Source: Plantago major
Taxonomy: Eukaryota > Streptophyta > Magnoliopsida > Lamiales > Plantaginaceae
DNA length: 64,000 nt
Assembly (NCBI GenBank): GCA_026545765.1
Contig: JAIFAC010000010.1
Span: forward strand, 796,010-860,009
Direction: 5' to 3'
The position numbers and the translations under genes are program-made. The notes beneath the pieces were generated by a model. The model did no database searches and had not been told where the DNA came from. It saw only the letters and a program-made list of their open reading frames with translations. Each line of letters opens with the position of its first letter. Within the stretch, counting starts at the first letter, position 1. This document shows positions 24,002 to 34,631 of this stretch, piece after piece.

Positions 24002-26023
24002 CATAGCATGATCTGATGGGTTTTTTAGATGCTAGGGGACTACAAGATTACACCTTTAAATGGTGACATGTGTACTAGGGTTGTATTATTCATTTCTCTT
24101 AATTTCAAAATTTGAGCCAAGAACGCTTAAACACACGGCAATGGTACCGAGTCGTTCTTTCCACAATTAACCATGTTTAAATCTTGTTTATTTGACTTCT
24201 CAAAAAAAAAAAAAATTGTTTAGTTTAGATAAAGATGAAAAATAAAAAATAAAAAATTATAATTTATTCCCACGATCGCCTCTTCATCATCGTTTCTTGC
24301 TACTAGCAAAGACTACCACCATCGAATCTACAACCGGACCTCCATATCACCGCAAATTTTTTTTTTTTTTTTTGACATTAGAAATGAAGTGATCGATCCA
24401 GGAAATTAGTCTAGGAGTTGCTCAATACACGATTCTTGATAATACTCTATGATTTGTGATACAGGTATTTCAATTTTCTCTAATGTGTTTTATTCTCTCC
24501 CAGCTTGTCCCATGTTGAGGTCTATTTTTATGGCAGTGGTTAGAGTTGTGGGATACAAAAGTTTACGATCTTGACGCGCTCAGAAATTACTACTTATATT
24601 TAATCAAGTAGAAAGCGATTGTTGTAGACAATGCCTAACCACGGATCGTTTCTCGAGTAATTGATTAGGCTAGTTCAAATAGAGATAGACTGCATTGCAT
24701 TTGTTGTAAATAGATAGTTGGATAAAGTGATACTTCTACCCTAGCATAAAATCAAACAATGCAAAACAAGGTAATGCCTAGATCATGCAATTCTGCACAA
24801 TGTAAGACAATAAATCTTTTCAAGTAATATGCTTATACGGGTGGACCAATTAAGGTTACCGGTCCCGCAGGTCACACACCCTGCTATTGCAAATTCAACC
24901 AAATACGGATTATAAGTACGTATGAACTACAAATGAGCGCCACGAAGCTATGCATTCATCCTGATATAATCTAATTAAAGGTAGCGATGATGCAAGTTCA
25001 CACCGATACAACATGCAATAATTATCACAAGTAAAAACCACCACGCATAAATCATAAAGGAATCCACCAAGTTTTGCACGATTAATACCGGATATTTCTA
25101 AGTCACGAAGATCGCAAAGGAAGTAGAACTTGTATTGAGAGAGATTAAATCTCTAGAATATTTTACAATGCTTGAATTGAAAGTGAATATGTCTAGGAGT
25201 ATGAAGATATATATGCTTATACTATCGATACAAGGGGTCTATTTATAAGACCTAGAACTAGAAATTCAAATAGTGGAGAAAATTGTCGTAAATCGTGTTT
25301 GAATCGGTCTTGGACAAGGCTCACCGCTGGTGAGGTTCCCCGTCATGTCCGCCTTTTCTCGACACTTTCGTGATCTTCGGACTGCAGATCAAGGGTGAGC
25401 CTCCGTTTCGAGGGAGCTCACCGCGGTGAGGTACCCTTCCGGAGAATCAACTATTTTTCCCACTTCTTCCTATTTTCACTCCCTTTTCTCAACCTCCAAG
25501 TCACCACCTTTGGAGTAATGGTCCACTACCTAGCCTTGTGTGCTTCTAGAAGCATTCGACAAGCTTGAAATTGCACAATGGTCCTCCATTTCTCGCCTTT
25601 ACCTAAAAAGTACAAAAACACGCAAAACACCCAAACGTGAAAATGAACTAAAACACTAACAAAATTGCTATAGGACATAACAAAATACGGCTAAAAAAGA
25701 CTAAATGAGTCGTTAAAATATCGACTCATAAAACACCCCAAACCAAAACATTGCTCGCCCTCGAGCAAACAAGACTCTAAAACGCCCTAGAAAAGAAAAA
25801 CACATAGACACGATAAAACATGTAAGAGTTCAATCAACAAGCTACCGAAACAACTATTGCAAGAGTTAAGCCAAACACTGGTGTAAACTTTTATCCCCCT
25901 TAACGTTGTCAAGTAGCTTAGCAAAGATCACAATCTTCCGGTTCACAAGTAAATAGAAATTCGACTTACCCTAGCAGTCCCTCACAAAAGGATAATATAA
26001 AACTGAAGTTCGACTTACCCTAG
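24002..26023. repeat. 2.3-kb direct repeat, copy R2, right part
   Basis: Continues the match to R1 from about 17900 to 19883, including the palindrome cluster (25320-25430) and the CTTACCCTAG end. At about 26023 it joins abruptly to the 3' end of a chromovirus pol gene, so this is a rearrangement or insertion junction. Confidence 0.75.
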
Positions 26024-26177
26024 CACTCGAAGTATTCCGATGGTGAAGGTCATCTGGAAGCATCATGATCACCCGGAGGAAGCAACGTGGGAAGTCGAGG
26101 ATAAAATGAGAAAAGAATACCCCCAATTGTTCAACAGGGGAATTTGGGGACCAAATTCTCTTAAGGGGGGGGAAGTT
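26024..26177 (+). mobile_element. Chromovirus pol end and polypurine tract (internal 0)
   Basis: Last 150 bases of a Ty3/gypsy chromovirus internal region. The plus-strand peptide at 26040-26183 begins MVKVIWKHHDHPEEATWE, the C-terminal chromodomain-like tail (the (E)EATWE motif) of Del/Tekay-type integrases. A G-rich polypurine tract at 26164-26175 follows and abuts LTR A. The rest of this unit is absent: its left side ends at the junction with repeat R2. Matching segments precede LTR B (34500-34631) and LTR C (54840-54967). Fossil fragment. Confidence 0.85.
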
Positions 26178-26457
26178 TGTGAGACCTACAAAATAAATAT
26201 TTCTCAACGTATCAACTCAGTTAGGAGGTACGATACACTAGATGTCCTCTCATTCCATTCTTTTCCGTCCATACTCAATTACGACACGTGCAACTTTCTT
26301 TTCAAATGACTTCATACTAATTCGGAAACGACTTGAAGGGAAATAACCAATTGAAGTTAAGAGCAAAGAATGTAACACATAAATAAATCAAGTAAGACTA
26401 ATGTTAGTAAAGGGTAATGTAATACATGAAAAGGTTGACAAAGTCAACTAATATAGC

Positions 26458-26465
26458 TATAAATA
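26458..26465 (+). promoter_or_regulatory. TATA box of LTR A
   Basis: TATAAATA in the context GCTATAAATAGGATCC, kept in LTR B (34904-34911) and, as TATAAACA, in LTR C (55255-55262). The expected start of transcription is about 30 bases downstream, where a CTCTCTCC-like pyrimidine stretch lies. Confidence 0.7.
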
Positions 26466-26566
26466 GGATCCACTCTCTCCTACTTCATTTAGACTTTTTC
26501 CACACTTGAAGAAGGTAAAGAAAATAACTATTCCTTCCTTTTCTCATCCCCTCGGCTTTTCATTCC

Positions 26567-26876
26567 CAGGCCCGGCCCAGAGCATGCGCGAGCATCCCGC
26601 TCGCTCAGGGCCCCCTATTTTGAGGGGGCCAATTTTAAATTTGAGGTTATATATAAATATGTTTCCATGTAATAATGAAGCATTAAAATCTCTTTCTCCA
26701 AAGGGTAAAATTGATATCTAAATTACAAAAGGTCTCGTGTTAAGTTCATGATAATGTAAATTTTTTTATTTTTCATATCTTGAATTTTTTTTTATTATAA
26801 TCAATATTTTTTTATTATTAGGGGCCCAAATTGAAATTTTTGCACATGGCCCCCTTAAATCTCTAGGCCGGCCCTG
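26567..26876. mobile_element. hAT-type MITE inside LTR A
   Basis: A 310-bp insert with terminal inverted repeats (left CAGGCCCGGCCCAGAG, right the complement of CAGGGCCGGCCTAGAG, 14 of 16 matching). Exact 8-bp duplications TTCATTCC flank it (26559-26566 and 26877-26884). LTR B at about 35005 and LTR C at about 55350 carry the empty site. An 8-bp target duplication and CAGGG-type ends are typical of hAT elements. The interior is AT-rich with no transposase. Confidence 0.92.
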
Positions 26877-26925
26877 TTCATTCCTTCACCCTCTTTCAAT
26901 GTTTTAATCTTGCATGCAACATCAA

Positions 26926-26977
26926 GATATGAAACTCCACTTTTCAAGCATTATGTTGATGCTTGAAATTTCATATC
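26926..26977 (+). repeat. Conserved stem-loop in chromovirus LTR leader
   Basis: GATATGAAA on the left pairs with TTTCATATC on the right, and inside it TCAAGCAT pairs with ATGCTTGA around a 7-base loop. The inner stem is kept intact in LTR B (about 35053-35100) and LTR C (about 55400-55445), while flanking bases differ. It lies in the part of the LTR downstream of the TATA box, so it would be transcribed. Confidence 0.7.
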
Positions 26978-28171
26978 CATGTAAGAGAAGGAGTTGTTAC
27001 ACCAAGTTAACTAATCCTTCTCTTTTCCTCATTCTTGCTAGGTAACTCATTGAAGGAGAGCACTAGCAAGGCAAGGAAGCAACAATCCTTCTTAGATTTG
27101 CAAGAAAAGATCACACAACCTCACAAAGGTGGGTAAAATCTTCAACTCATCTCTAAAACCTCTTTATAACTTTTCTTGATTACATGCATGTAAAGATTTG
27201 GGGTTATTGATCACTTGTGGTTAAAAATTACTTTTAAAAAATATCATAAATTGTTCATATGTGTTTAGATGATTTATAAACTCTATTGCATGTGAGATTT
27301 AGAGCCTAAAAAGTGAAAATCTTGAATCTCCAAAATTTTCGTATGCAAACTGTCACGATTTTGTAAAATTTTGATAAAATAGAAATATTCGTTTTTAATT
27401 GATTCTTATTTTTCTGATGATAGTCAACACGGTAAAGGAACAGTGAGAGTTGGAATTTCACTAATCGGACGTGTGTAATTAACTAAAAATAGTATACTAT
27501 CGGGAATTAACAAGTAGCGAAAAACAGGGGATGGTTACTAAATCCTTCATTTCAGTATCTTACTCAAACTTAAAAAGCTTAATATTCTGTAAATTTATAG
27601 AATTTTGAATTATCTAACTCATTCAGTAAGATTTAGAATTTTATGTGTAGTAATTATTATTTTAATATTAAAATGCTATGATTACACCATGCAGGAGTGT
27701 TTCACTTGTAAAAATCATTGTGGCTAGAATACTAGCTATAAATAACCCTATGAGTAGTCATTGGGAAGATAAGACACTTATCCATCATTGAAAAATATCT
27801 CATAAGGTTTTAATGGTTATTTATAACCCTAAAAGTAATTTTCTAGCTAAAATTTGCAATCTGTCCAAACTGTAAATTACAAAGAATGGAAGTGTAGACT
27901 TGTGACATAAGTGGAGAATGTATGGATGGACCTAAATAAACTCAAGAAAAAGGGTGAATAATAAATTTAGACTAAGATATAATGTACTCCTTATAAATGA
28001 TATGTTGTTAACTAAGAACAAGAGAAAATAACTTAAGTTTAATCTCTTTATAAGTAAAACTACACTAATAGAAAAGGAGATATATTTTATACCTACACAT
28101 GAAACCTACCATTAAAGAAATAATTAAGATTCCAAAGAACGTTTGAAAAGATGAAGACGTGAAAGTTATAT

Positions 28172-28325
28172 CAAGGGTGGCAACCTCGTTAAAAAGAGTA
28201 CAGACGAGGGTGGCAACCTCGAGTAAAAAGAGAAGGCCACCTCGAGTAAAAAGAGAACCGAACGAGGGTGGCAACCTCGAGTAAAAAGAGAACCGAACGA
28301 GGGAGGCAACCTCGAGTAAAAAGCG
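28172..28325 (+). repeat. 30-bp tandem repeats with GAGGGTGGCAACCTC hairpins
   Basis: Five units of about 30 bases, each with GAGGGTGGCAACCTC (an imperfect palindrome, GAGG...CCTC) followed by GAGTAAAAAGAGAA. LTR B has about four units at 36282-36413 and LTR C about four at 56573-56703, so the number varies between copies while the palindrome is retained. Confidence 0.85.
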
Positions 28326-28344
28326 TCCATCTTTGTATTTTAGG

Positions 28345-28625
28345 ACGGTTGTAAGTGCCACGCGGAACGGTGCTACATTGCGCTGCAATGGGAGCCACCT
28401 CTAGAGGACCGCTCCTACATAAGTCACCATCGACAGCCAGGTGCCATGAACGGAAGTGCTACATCGCAGATGTGGTGGGAGCCACCTCGAGTCCGTAGGG
28501 CCACCTCAGAGGACCGATCCATTCCAAATCGAAAGCGTAAGTGCCATGCGGATAGAAGTGCTACGTCAGATATCACGGGAGCCACCACTGAGTCCGTAGG
28601 GCCACCTCTAGAGGATCGCCTAACT
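28345..28625 (+). repeat. About 90-95-bp tandem repeats in LTR A
   Basis: Three units, starting near 28350, 28438 and 28529. Each holds (GTAA)GTGCCATGCGG, then GTGCTACAT or GTGCTACGT, GGGAGCCACC and CCTCTAGAGGAC. The last word is itself palindromic (CCTCTAGAGG). Corresponding arrays lie in LTR B (36436-36705) and LTR C (56730-57000). They make the three LTRs satellite-like over about 0.45 kb. Confidence 0.82.
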
Positions 28626-29210
28626 CGGTAATATAATAATCTAATACCGTAGATGGTTAATCGAATCAAATGTCGAACGGATAGAAACATCATCGTAAAA
28701 GGAAACACTAAGTGTAAATGTGAATAACTAAAATACCTCGACAATCAAACACCGATCTCCGAACTCGTAAATTTTACATTAGAAGCCGAATAAGATGTTA
28801 AACTTAAGGAAGATAATGTTGGAAATGTCTTTCAAAATAAACCATGGTTTCTAAACTATGACCTCAATTGCTACCACCGAGCTCGCTTAGCTCATCCCAT
28901 TTTCTTAAACTGCTTTCGATGAACCCGCTTTGGAACTCTTAATGGTGATATGTCGATGAGTACTGATGGATGGAAAGCTGCATTTTTCAAAAGTTTCCAC
29001 TATGAAGCTTAAGAAATATTATCTCCTTTTGTAATTCGTCCATATGTTGTAACCATGGAATCTTTTAGAACGGTAGATGAATGACTTTATCATTAATCAT
29101 GTAATGATATATTAGTCACCAGTTATGTAATCCTATTAGTATTTTATCTCTAATTGCCATCAGGCCCTTACTCTTATGCATGATCTCATACTCCTAACCG
29201 GTGTTATAAG

Positions 29211-29221
29211 TGGTATCGAGC
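29211..29221 (+). promoter_or_regulatory. Primer-binding site (initiator tRNA-Met type)
   Basis: TGGTATCGAGC, two bases downstream of LTR A, matches the TGGTATCAGAGC site complementary to the 3' end of plant initiator tRNA-Met apart from one missing base. It would prime minus-strand DNA synthesis. Confidence 0.75.
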
Positions 29222-29310
29222 ACGGTCTATTAACGAAGCTACACCAGACAGACCTCCTGTGGGTACCCTTATGCTTAAGACGACCATGAAATGACTTTGT
29301 TAATGAATAA

Positions 29311-29312
29311 CG

Positions 29313-29343
<31 letters not shown>
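29311..29343. repeat. (CAA)n microsatellite
   Basis: About ten uninterrupted CAA/ACA units in the leader between the primer site and gag. Confidence 0.9.
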
Positions 29344-29344
<1 letters not shown>

Positions 29345-29639
29345 ACTTACTACTTGCATTATTGATAAATAATCAAAAGAAAAATTAATCGGCCGATTAT
29401 TATGATCAAACAAGTGGAATGAAGCCTCGAGGCCACCCACGAGGAGAAGCATCGTTAGCAAGGTCAAAATGACGACCTCAATTTAATCTACTACTTTATA
29501 GTTGATAGCGATAACATGTAGGTGACTAACCTTAAGGTGTGTGACTTAAATTGTTATGCTTGTTTGCTTCTGTGTACCAATTGCTCATTATGTGTTCTAG
29601 TTGTAATCACTAGTACTAACAATTAACTTCGTGTAGATG

Positions 29640-31290
29640 TCTTCCACACGCTCTATCTCCCCTGAGTACCCATCGGGACCGAGGTTCCTCCAAAATTCCC
29701 AGATCTCCGATTCCACCACTTGACCCATATGTACACGCCCGCTGAGCACATTTCCTACCAGATGACCTCATTGCTTATCATTAGAGCGATTTCTTCTCTT
29801 GAGTATCGTGTTCGTATTTAGTCGGTAAATAACCAAGCCTTTCATCGCGATTGTCGAGGCATTTCGCCTCCCGAGATCAGCTCGTTAGGAGTCGTTCGAT
29901 TTATGATCATCTAGGCCACATGATTCACCGTATGGTCGATGGCCGTACTTTTGATATTCACCAGATGACCATGTTGATGTCAAGCATCGTTTCGCCGCAC
30001 TACCGGCCGCTTCCGCCGCTTGTCATGGTGATGATATTATCGAGATCTCGACGCGATGATACTGGATGGCGCAGTAAGAACTAGGATCCGATATCCTCGA
30101 CTATCTTTTCGTGTTTATGTCTCTATGACTTAGCGTAATGCTTTAGTAAACTAGGTTTCATATGATGTTTAGTAGCACTCTAGAAAATAGGCATTTTGCC
30201 TCACGCCTTGATGTGAATGATTAGTACCGATCCGTTATGACTACTGACTATCCGATTTATGGTGATTTCTTACTTGTTTTTTTAGGTTTAACACTAATCG
30301 CTAAGCATACATAGACTAACTATGTTAAAGGGACTAACATAATGAGAATTATGGATAATGATGGAAAACCGTGAATCTACTTGACTCCAAATTTCACTCC
30401 TTCAAGTAACCAAGACAACATTATCACACAAACTATGCATCAAGTCAAAGATTTTCAACGTCCAAATGAGTTAGTTGTCAACAATGAGGAACAATATGCG
30501 TAAGGGAAGGGTATGACCGAAGTTCCGTAGAGGTTCCTCCGCTTGATCCAATTCAATTTCACTTGACATGTGGATGATGAGAAGGTAACAATGGGTGAAC
30601 GCGATGGAGAAACTTTTAGTGTACTAGATTATGATGACGACGAAAGTTGAGATTGGTTGCTCATGTAATGGAAGGTCAGCCATGATTGGTGGAAAGCAAG
30701 ATTATCCATCGGGAAAGGGATGCAACTCTAAAACTTGGGAAAACTTCCTCATCGAAGTTTCAAAATCAATTTGTAATTTCTCAAATCAAGGAGAAACATT
30801 GGGAGGAGTTTCGAAAATGAATCAAGGAAGCAAAATGTAGCTCAACGAGGCGTAATTCCATCGATTATCGCTACGTCAGTTTGATCGCTCAAGAGACCGA
30901 TAAGATAATAATGTTCCATGGGATTGAGACCCAATACAGATCGAATGGCATCAGAAGTTGTGAGGAACTTCAGCAAGGAGGTTAGAATTATGGCTCAAGT
31001 GGAGAGCAACATGGTGAGATCGCTCCCCATTTTGCTTGCCCAAAGTGAGGAATTCAAAGATTCGACCCGACAAGGAGCACATCCCCAGATCGTGAGACCT
31101 TCTCAATACGGGGGAAATAAGGATGGAGGTCTGAAAGAGAATGGGAGGGTAGTACAACGCGGATGCACTTATTTTAAAAGAGGTGGACATCGAGAGGAAA
31201 ATTGCTGGAGGAAACAAGGGAAGTGCATCAAATGAGGCAGCTCCAATCACATGGTCACAGGATGCCCACTGAAGGAAACCCCAACACCGG
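29640..31290 (+). pseudogene. Chromovirus gag fossil, internal 1
   Basis: The gag region runs from an ATG near 29639 to the zinc knuckle at about 31150-31265. The visible knuckle peptide (GGHREENCWRKQGKCIK) has the CX2CX4HX4C layout of a nucleocapsid zinc finger and is followed by a second cysteine-rich piece. The capsid-like part near 30630-30900 resembles the WW-K...W..F.EF segment of plant gypsy gag. The protein would package element RNA in cytoplasmic particles. It is broken and closely paralogous to 51276-51900 in internal 2. Confidence 0.75.
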
Positions 31291-31389
31291 ATCGAATCGT
31301 CCTAACCTACGGAAGGGTGTTCTCCATCGCAGAAGATAATCAAAGCCAAAATGTAGTGGAAGGTACGCTCAGAATCGCACTCTTGCAAA

Positions 31390-34300
31390 AACATTATTCG
31401 ATACTGGATCCACACATTCATTTGTAACACCGCATTTTATTAAGGATAAGAAAACGTGTAAGAAGAAGATGTCATATAATCTTGAGGTAACTACAGCCCT
31501 AGGAAATAAGGAAATCTCAAATACCAAACATACTTCATGTAGATTTTAATTATAAAATTCATCACGATCTCGCCGAACTACCGATAAACGAAAGTACGAC
31601 GTGATCTTAGGATGGACCGTCGACATTAAACCGCAAAGGTTGATTGTCATGAGAAGACGGTATTCTTGCAACCTAGTGATGGTAGTGAAGTGAAATTTGA
31701 AGGGAGAAGGCGAGTGAGAATATCTCCGCCGAGCACAGAAGAAAGCTGCTATGCACTCCGTAAGGCGCCTTACGGTATGTTGCATACCTTTTAACAAGTC
31801 ATCGATGAAAATCGATCGAGCAGATCCAGCTTGTATCCGATCAGATGTGTTTCCCAAGGAACTCACAGAGATGCCACCCCATCGAGAAGTGGAATTTACT
31901 ATCGGCGATTCCGGAACCTCTCCAATCGCCAAGCCGCATATAGAATGGCACCACGATGTTACAGAACTAAAGGAACAATTGGAGAAGCTATTAGAAAAAG
32001 GATTTATACGCCTAGTACATCTCATCGGGTTCACCCGTGTTATTCGTGAAAGAAAAAGATGGTACTCTTCGATTATGTGTCGATTATCGAGAACCAATAA
32101 GGTGACCATTAAGAATAAGTATCCTTTGCCACGGATAGATGAACTGTTTGATCAGCTTCATGGGGCTAAGGTGTTCTCAAAATTTGACCTCCAACAAGGG
32201 TACCATCAGTTGTAGATTAGAGAAATTGATATTCAAGACCGCTGACTCAAGTATGGTCACTACGAAGTTCACCGTAATGCCCTTTCGTTCGACCAATGCG
32301 CCACCGCCTTTTACGGACCGATGCATCGGTGTTTCAACCATATCTTGATCGATTCGTGGTTATCTTCATCGATGACATTCTAGTTTATTCAAAAAGTGTT
32401 GAAGAACACCACACGCACCTGCGTCAAGTACTAGAGGTATTACGGCAACAAAAGATGTATGCAAAGTTCAGTAAGTGTGAATTTTGTTGAACAAGTAGCA
32501 TTTCTGACATATCGCTCGGAAAAGGGATATCATGGATCACCAAGGTACAAGTGATTCTAGAATGGAAGAGATCAGAGACTGTAACAGAGATCCGAAGCTT
32601 CTTAGGTTTAGCCGGGTACTATCGAAGGTTCATCCAAGACTACTCCAGGATTGCTGGGCCTCTTACGCGACTCACTCACAAAGAAGTAAGGTTCAATTGG
32701 GATGCTAATTGTGAAGCCAGCTTTAAGGAACTAAAACAAAGACTTACCACAACACCGGTACTGGCTTTACCAGAGGGATTGGAAAATCTAGTAGTATACA
32801 GTGATGCATCCAAAGAAGGACTGGAGCGGTTTTAATGCGTAATGGCAAGGTGATTGCCACGCCCGTAAAACTAAAACCATACGAAGGAAACTACCCCACC
32901 CATGATCTAGAACTTGCAGCAATAGTATTCGCCCTGAAGAAATGGAGACATTATCTGTACGGACCCGTATTCACCATTTACACTGATCATAAGAGTCTCA
33001 AGTATTTATACACCCAAAAGGAGTTGAATTTGAGACAGCGAAGGTGGTTGGAGTTGTTAGAAGATTATCGCTTGAGCTTCAATATCACCCGTAAGGCAAA
33101 TGTGGTGGCGATGCGTTAAGTCGAAAGGGAAAACTGGCCTCCTTACACGACATATCAACATCGGCTAACTCTGAAGGATTTCAGGAAAGGAGGGAGGTCA
33201 CCGGGTATACCAAGATTTATCTTCATCCGGGTATCCTGGACGAGATAAAGGAAGCCCAGCGGGAGGATTCCGAGACTCAAAGGTTTAAGGACAAGATTCA
33301 TACCCAAAAAAGTTCAGACTTCACGATTTTGGAGGATCAAGTACTGAGGTTCCGAGTTGCGATAAAAGGTTTTGGATGAAGCACATCGGACTAAGTATAC
33401 AATACACCCGGGGAGCAAAAAGATGTTCCAGGATCTCAGGATACATTTTTGGTGGTCGAATATGAAACATGAGGTGGCGGAATATGTCTCCAAGTGCCCT
33501 ACATGTCAGCTAGTAAAAGTTGAACATCGACTGTGAGGATTTCTCACCACTTCCCATACCGTAATGGAAATGGGATCATGTGACGATGGACTTCATCAGA
33601 CCGCCAAAGTTCAGGTCGCTAGATACAATCTGGTCATAGTTGATCGCTTAACAAAATCAAAGACATTTTCTCACAATTAAAAAGATGCACTATCTAAAAA
33701 GTTAGCTCGAAAATACATTCGAGGTCGTCCACCTCCATGGGATACCTATGAGCATAGTATCTGATAGAGACCCACGCTTGTATCTCGATTTTGGAAGGGG
33801 CTTCACGATGGTTCAGGGAAGTCTAAACTTTATCATCGCAAAGACACCCTCGCACCCATGGGCAATCGGAACGACCATCCAAATAGTGGAGGATATGTCG
33901 AGGCATGCGTGCAGATTTTTCTCGAGTCGACCGATCACTTCCCATTGGTGGAATTCGCATAAAATAATAGCTTTCAAGCTTGAATGGAACCTCACGAGGA
34001 TTTATGGAAGAAAGTGTCGATCGCTTTACATTGGGAATTTGAGGATGATGGATTCCTAAGGGAGAGAAGGTAATATGAAGTATGTGCAATCGTGGATCTT
34101 GTACAAGACACAATCGACAAGGTAAAACCGATCAGGAGCTAATTCGAATTACAGAGTCGCCAGAAAAGCTACGCTGATCATCGCTTGTGGATTTGAGTGT
34201 AGGAGATCATGTATACTTACAAATCACACCACCAAGGGAACCCTCAAATTTCAAGAAGAAAGGAAAATTAGCCCAAGGTATATGGGACCCTATCAAATAA

Positions 34301-34600
34301 AAGAACGAGTAGGACCTAGCATACCGACTCCTCATGCCAAACGAAGCTCGCATGCATGACGATTCCACGTCCCGCGACTAAAGAAGAGCCACCGACACCG
34401 ACAAATATTTCTACAGATCACCTCCAAAGACGCGAAACCTCACTTATGTGAAAGACCTTATTACATCATAGATCGAAGGAGAAACAATTATGCACTCAAG
34501 TATTCCATGGTGAAGGTCATCCGAAGCATCATGATCACCGAGGAAGCAACGTAAAGTCGAGGATAAAATGAGAAAAGAATACCCCAATTGTTCAACAAGG
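31390..34600 (+). pseudogene. Chromovirus pol fossil, internal 1
   Basis: Domains in order: an aspartic protease site DTGSTHSF at 31400-31423; the RT palm start at 31751-32215, ending with [20 protein letters not shown]; the RT catalytic FIDDILVYS at 32365-32391; the RT thumb and RNase H at 32551-33119, with YSDASKEG and [10 protein letters not shown]; an integrase zinc region at about 33430-33530 with CPTCQLVK; an integrase core remnant to about 34100; and a chromodomain-like tail at 34508-34590. The order PR-RT-RH-IN-chromo defines a Ty3/gypsy chromovirus. It is broken, with many interruptions. Confidence 0.88.
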
Positions 34601-34631
34601 AATTTGGGGACCAAATTCTCTTAAGGAAGTT

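Larger units (their letters stand above)
26178..29208 (+). repeat. Chromovirus LTR A
   Basis: A 3.03-kb long terminal repeat, starting TGTGAGACC right after a polypurine tract and ending GTGTTATA just before a primer-binding site. It contains a 310-bp hAT MITE. Without it the LTR is about 2.7 kb, like LTRs B and C. A TATA box sits only about 280 bases from the left end, so about 2.7 kb of LTR lies downstream of the likely transcription start. By eye it differs from LTR B at about seven of some 230 bases over 27541-27770, and it is clearly less like LTR C. This suggests a moderately young A/B pair. Confidence 0.88.
29209..34631 (+). mobile_element. Ty3/gypsy chromovirus, internal region 1 (Del/Tekay-like)
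   Basis: A 5.4-kb internal region between LTR A and LTR B, plus strand, with gag, protease, reverse transcriptase, RNase H, integrase and a chromodomain-like tail in the usual chromovirus order. The long LTRs and the tRNA-Met primer site match the Del/Tekay lineage. It is broken, with many interruptions (well over ten), so it is a fossil without a working polyprotein. With LTRs A and B it makes a structurally complete element set within a tandem array. Low divergence between LTRs A and B over 27541-27770 points to a geologically recent copy. Confidence 0.88.

Noticed and set aside
28172-28325. CRISPR-like array of palindromic 30-bp repeats
   Set aside because: Units are contiguous with no unique spacers, lie inside a plant LTR and recur in the other two LTRs; this is a minisatellite.
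28424-28744. A 106-residue minus-strand frame and similar frames at 56753-57027
   Set aside because: They run through the 90-95-bp tandem repeats of the LTRs; the frames come from the repeat, with no domain.
31546-32109. A 187-residue minus-strand frame, one of the longest in the window
   Set aside because: It lies antisense to the chromovirus reverse transcriptase, which is clearly readable on the plus strand; a shadow.
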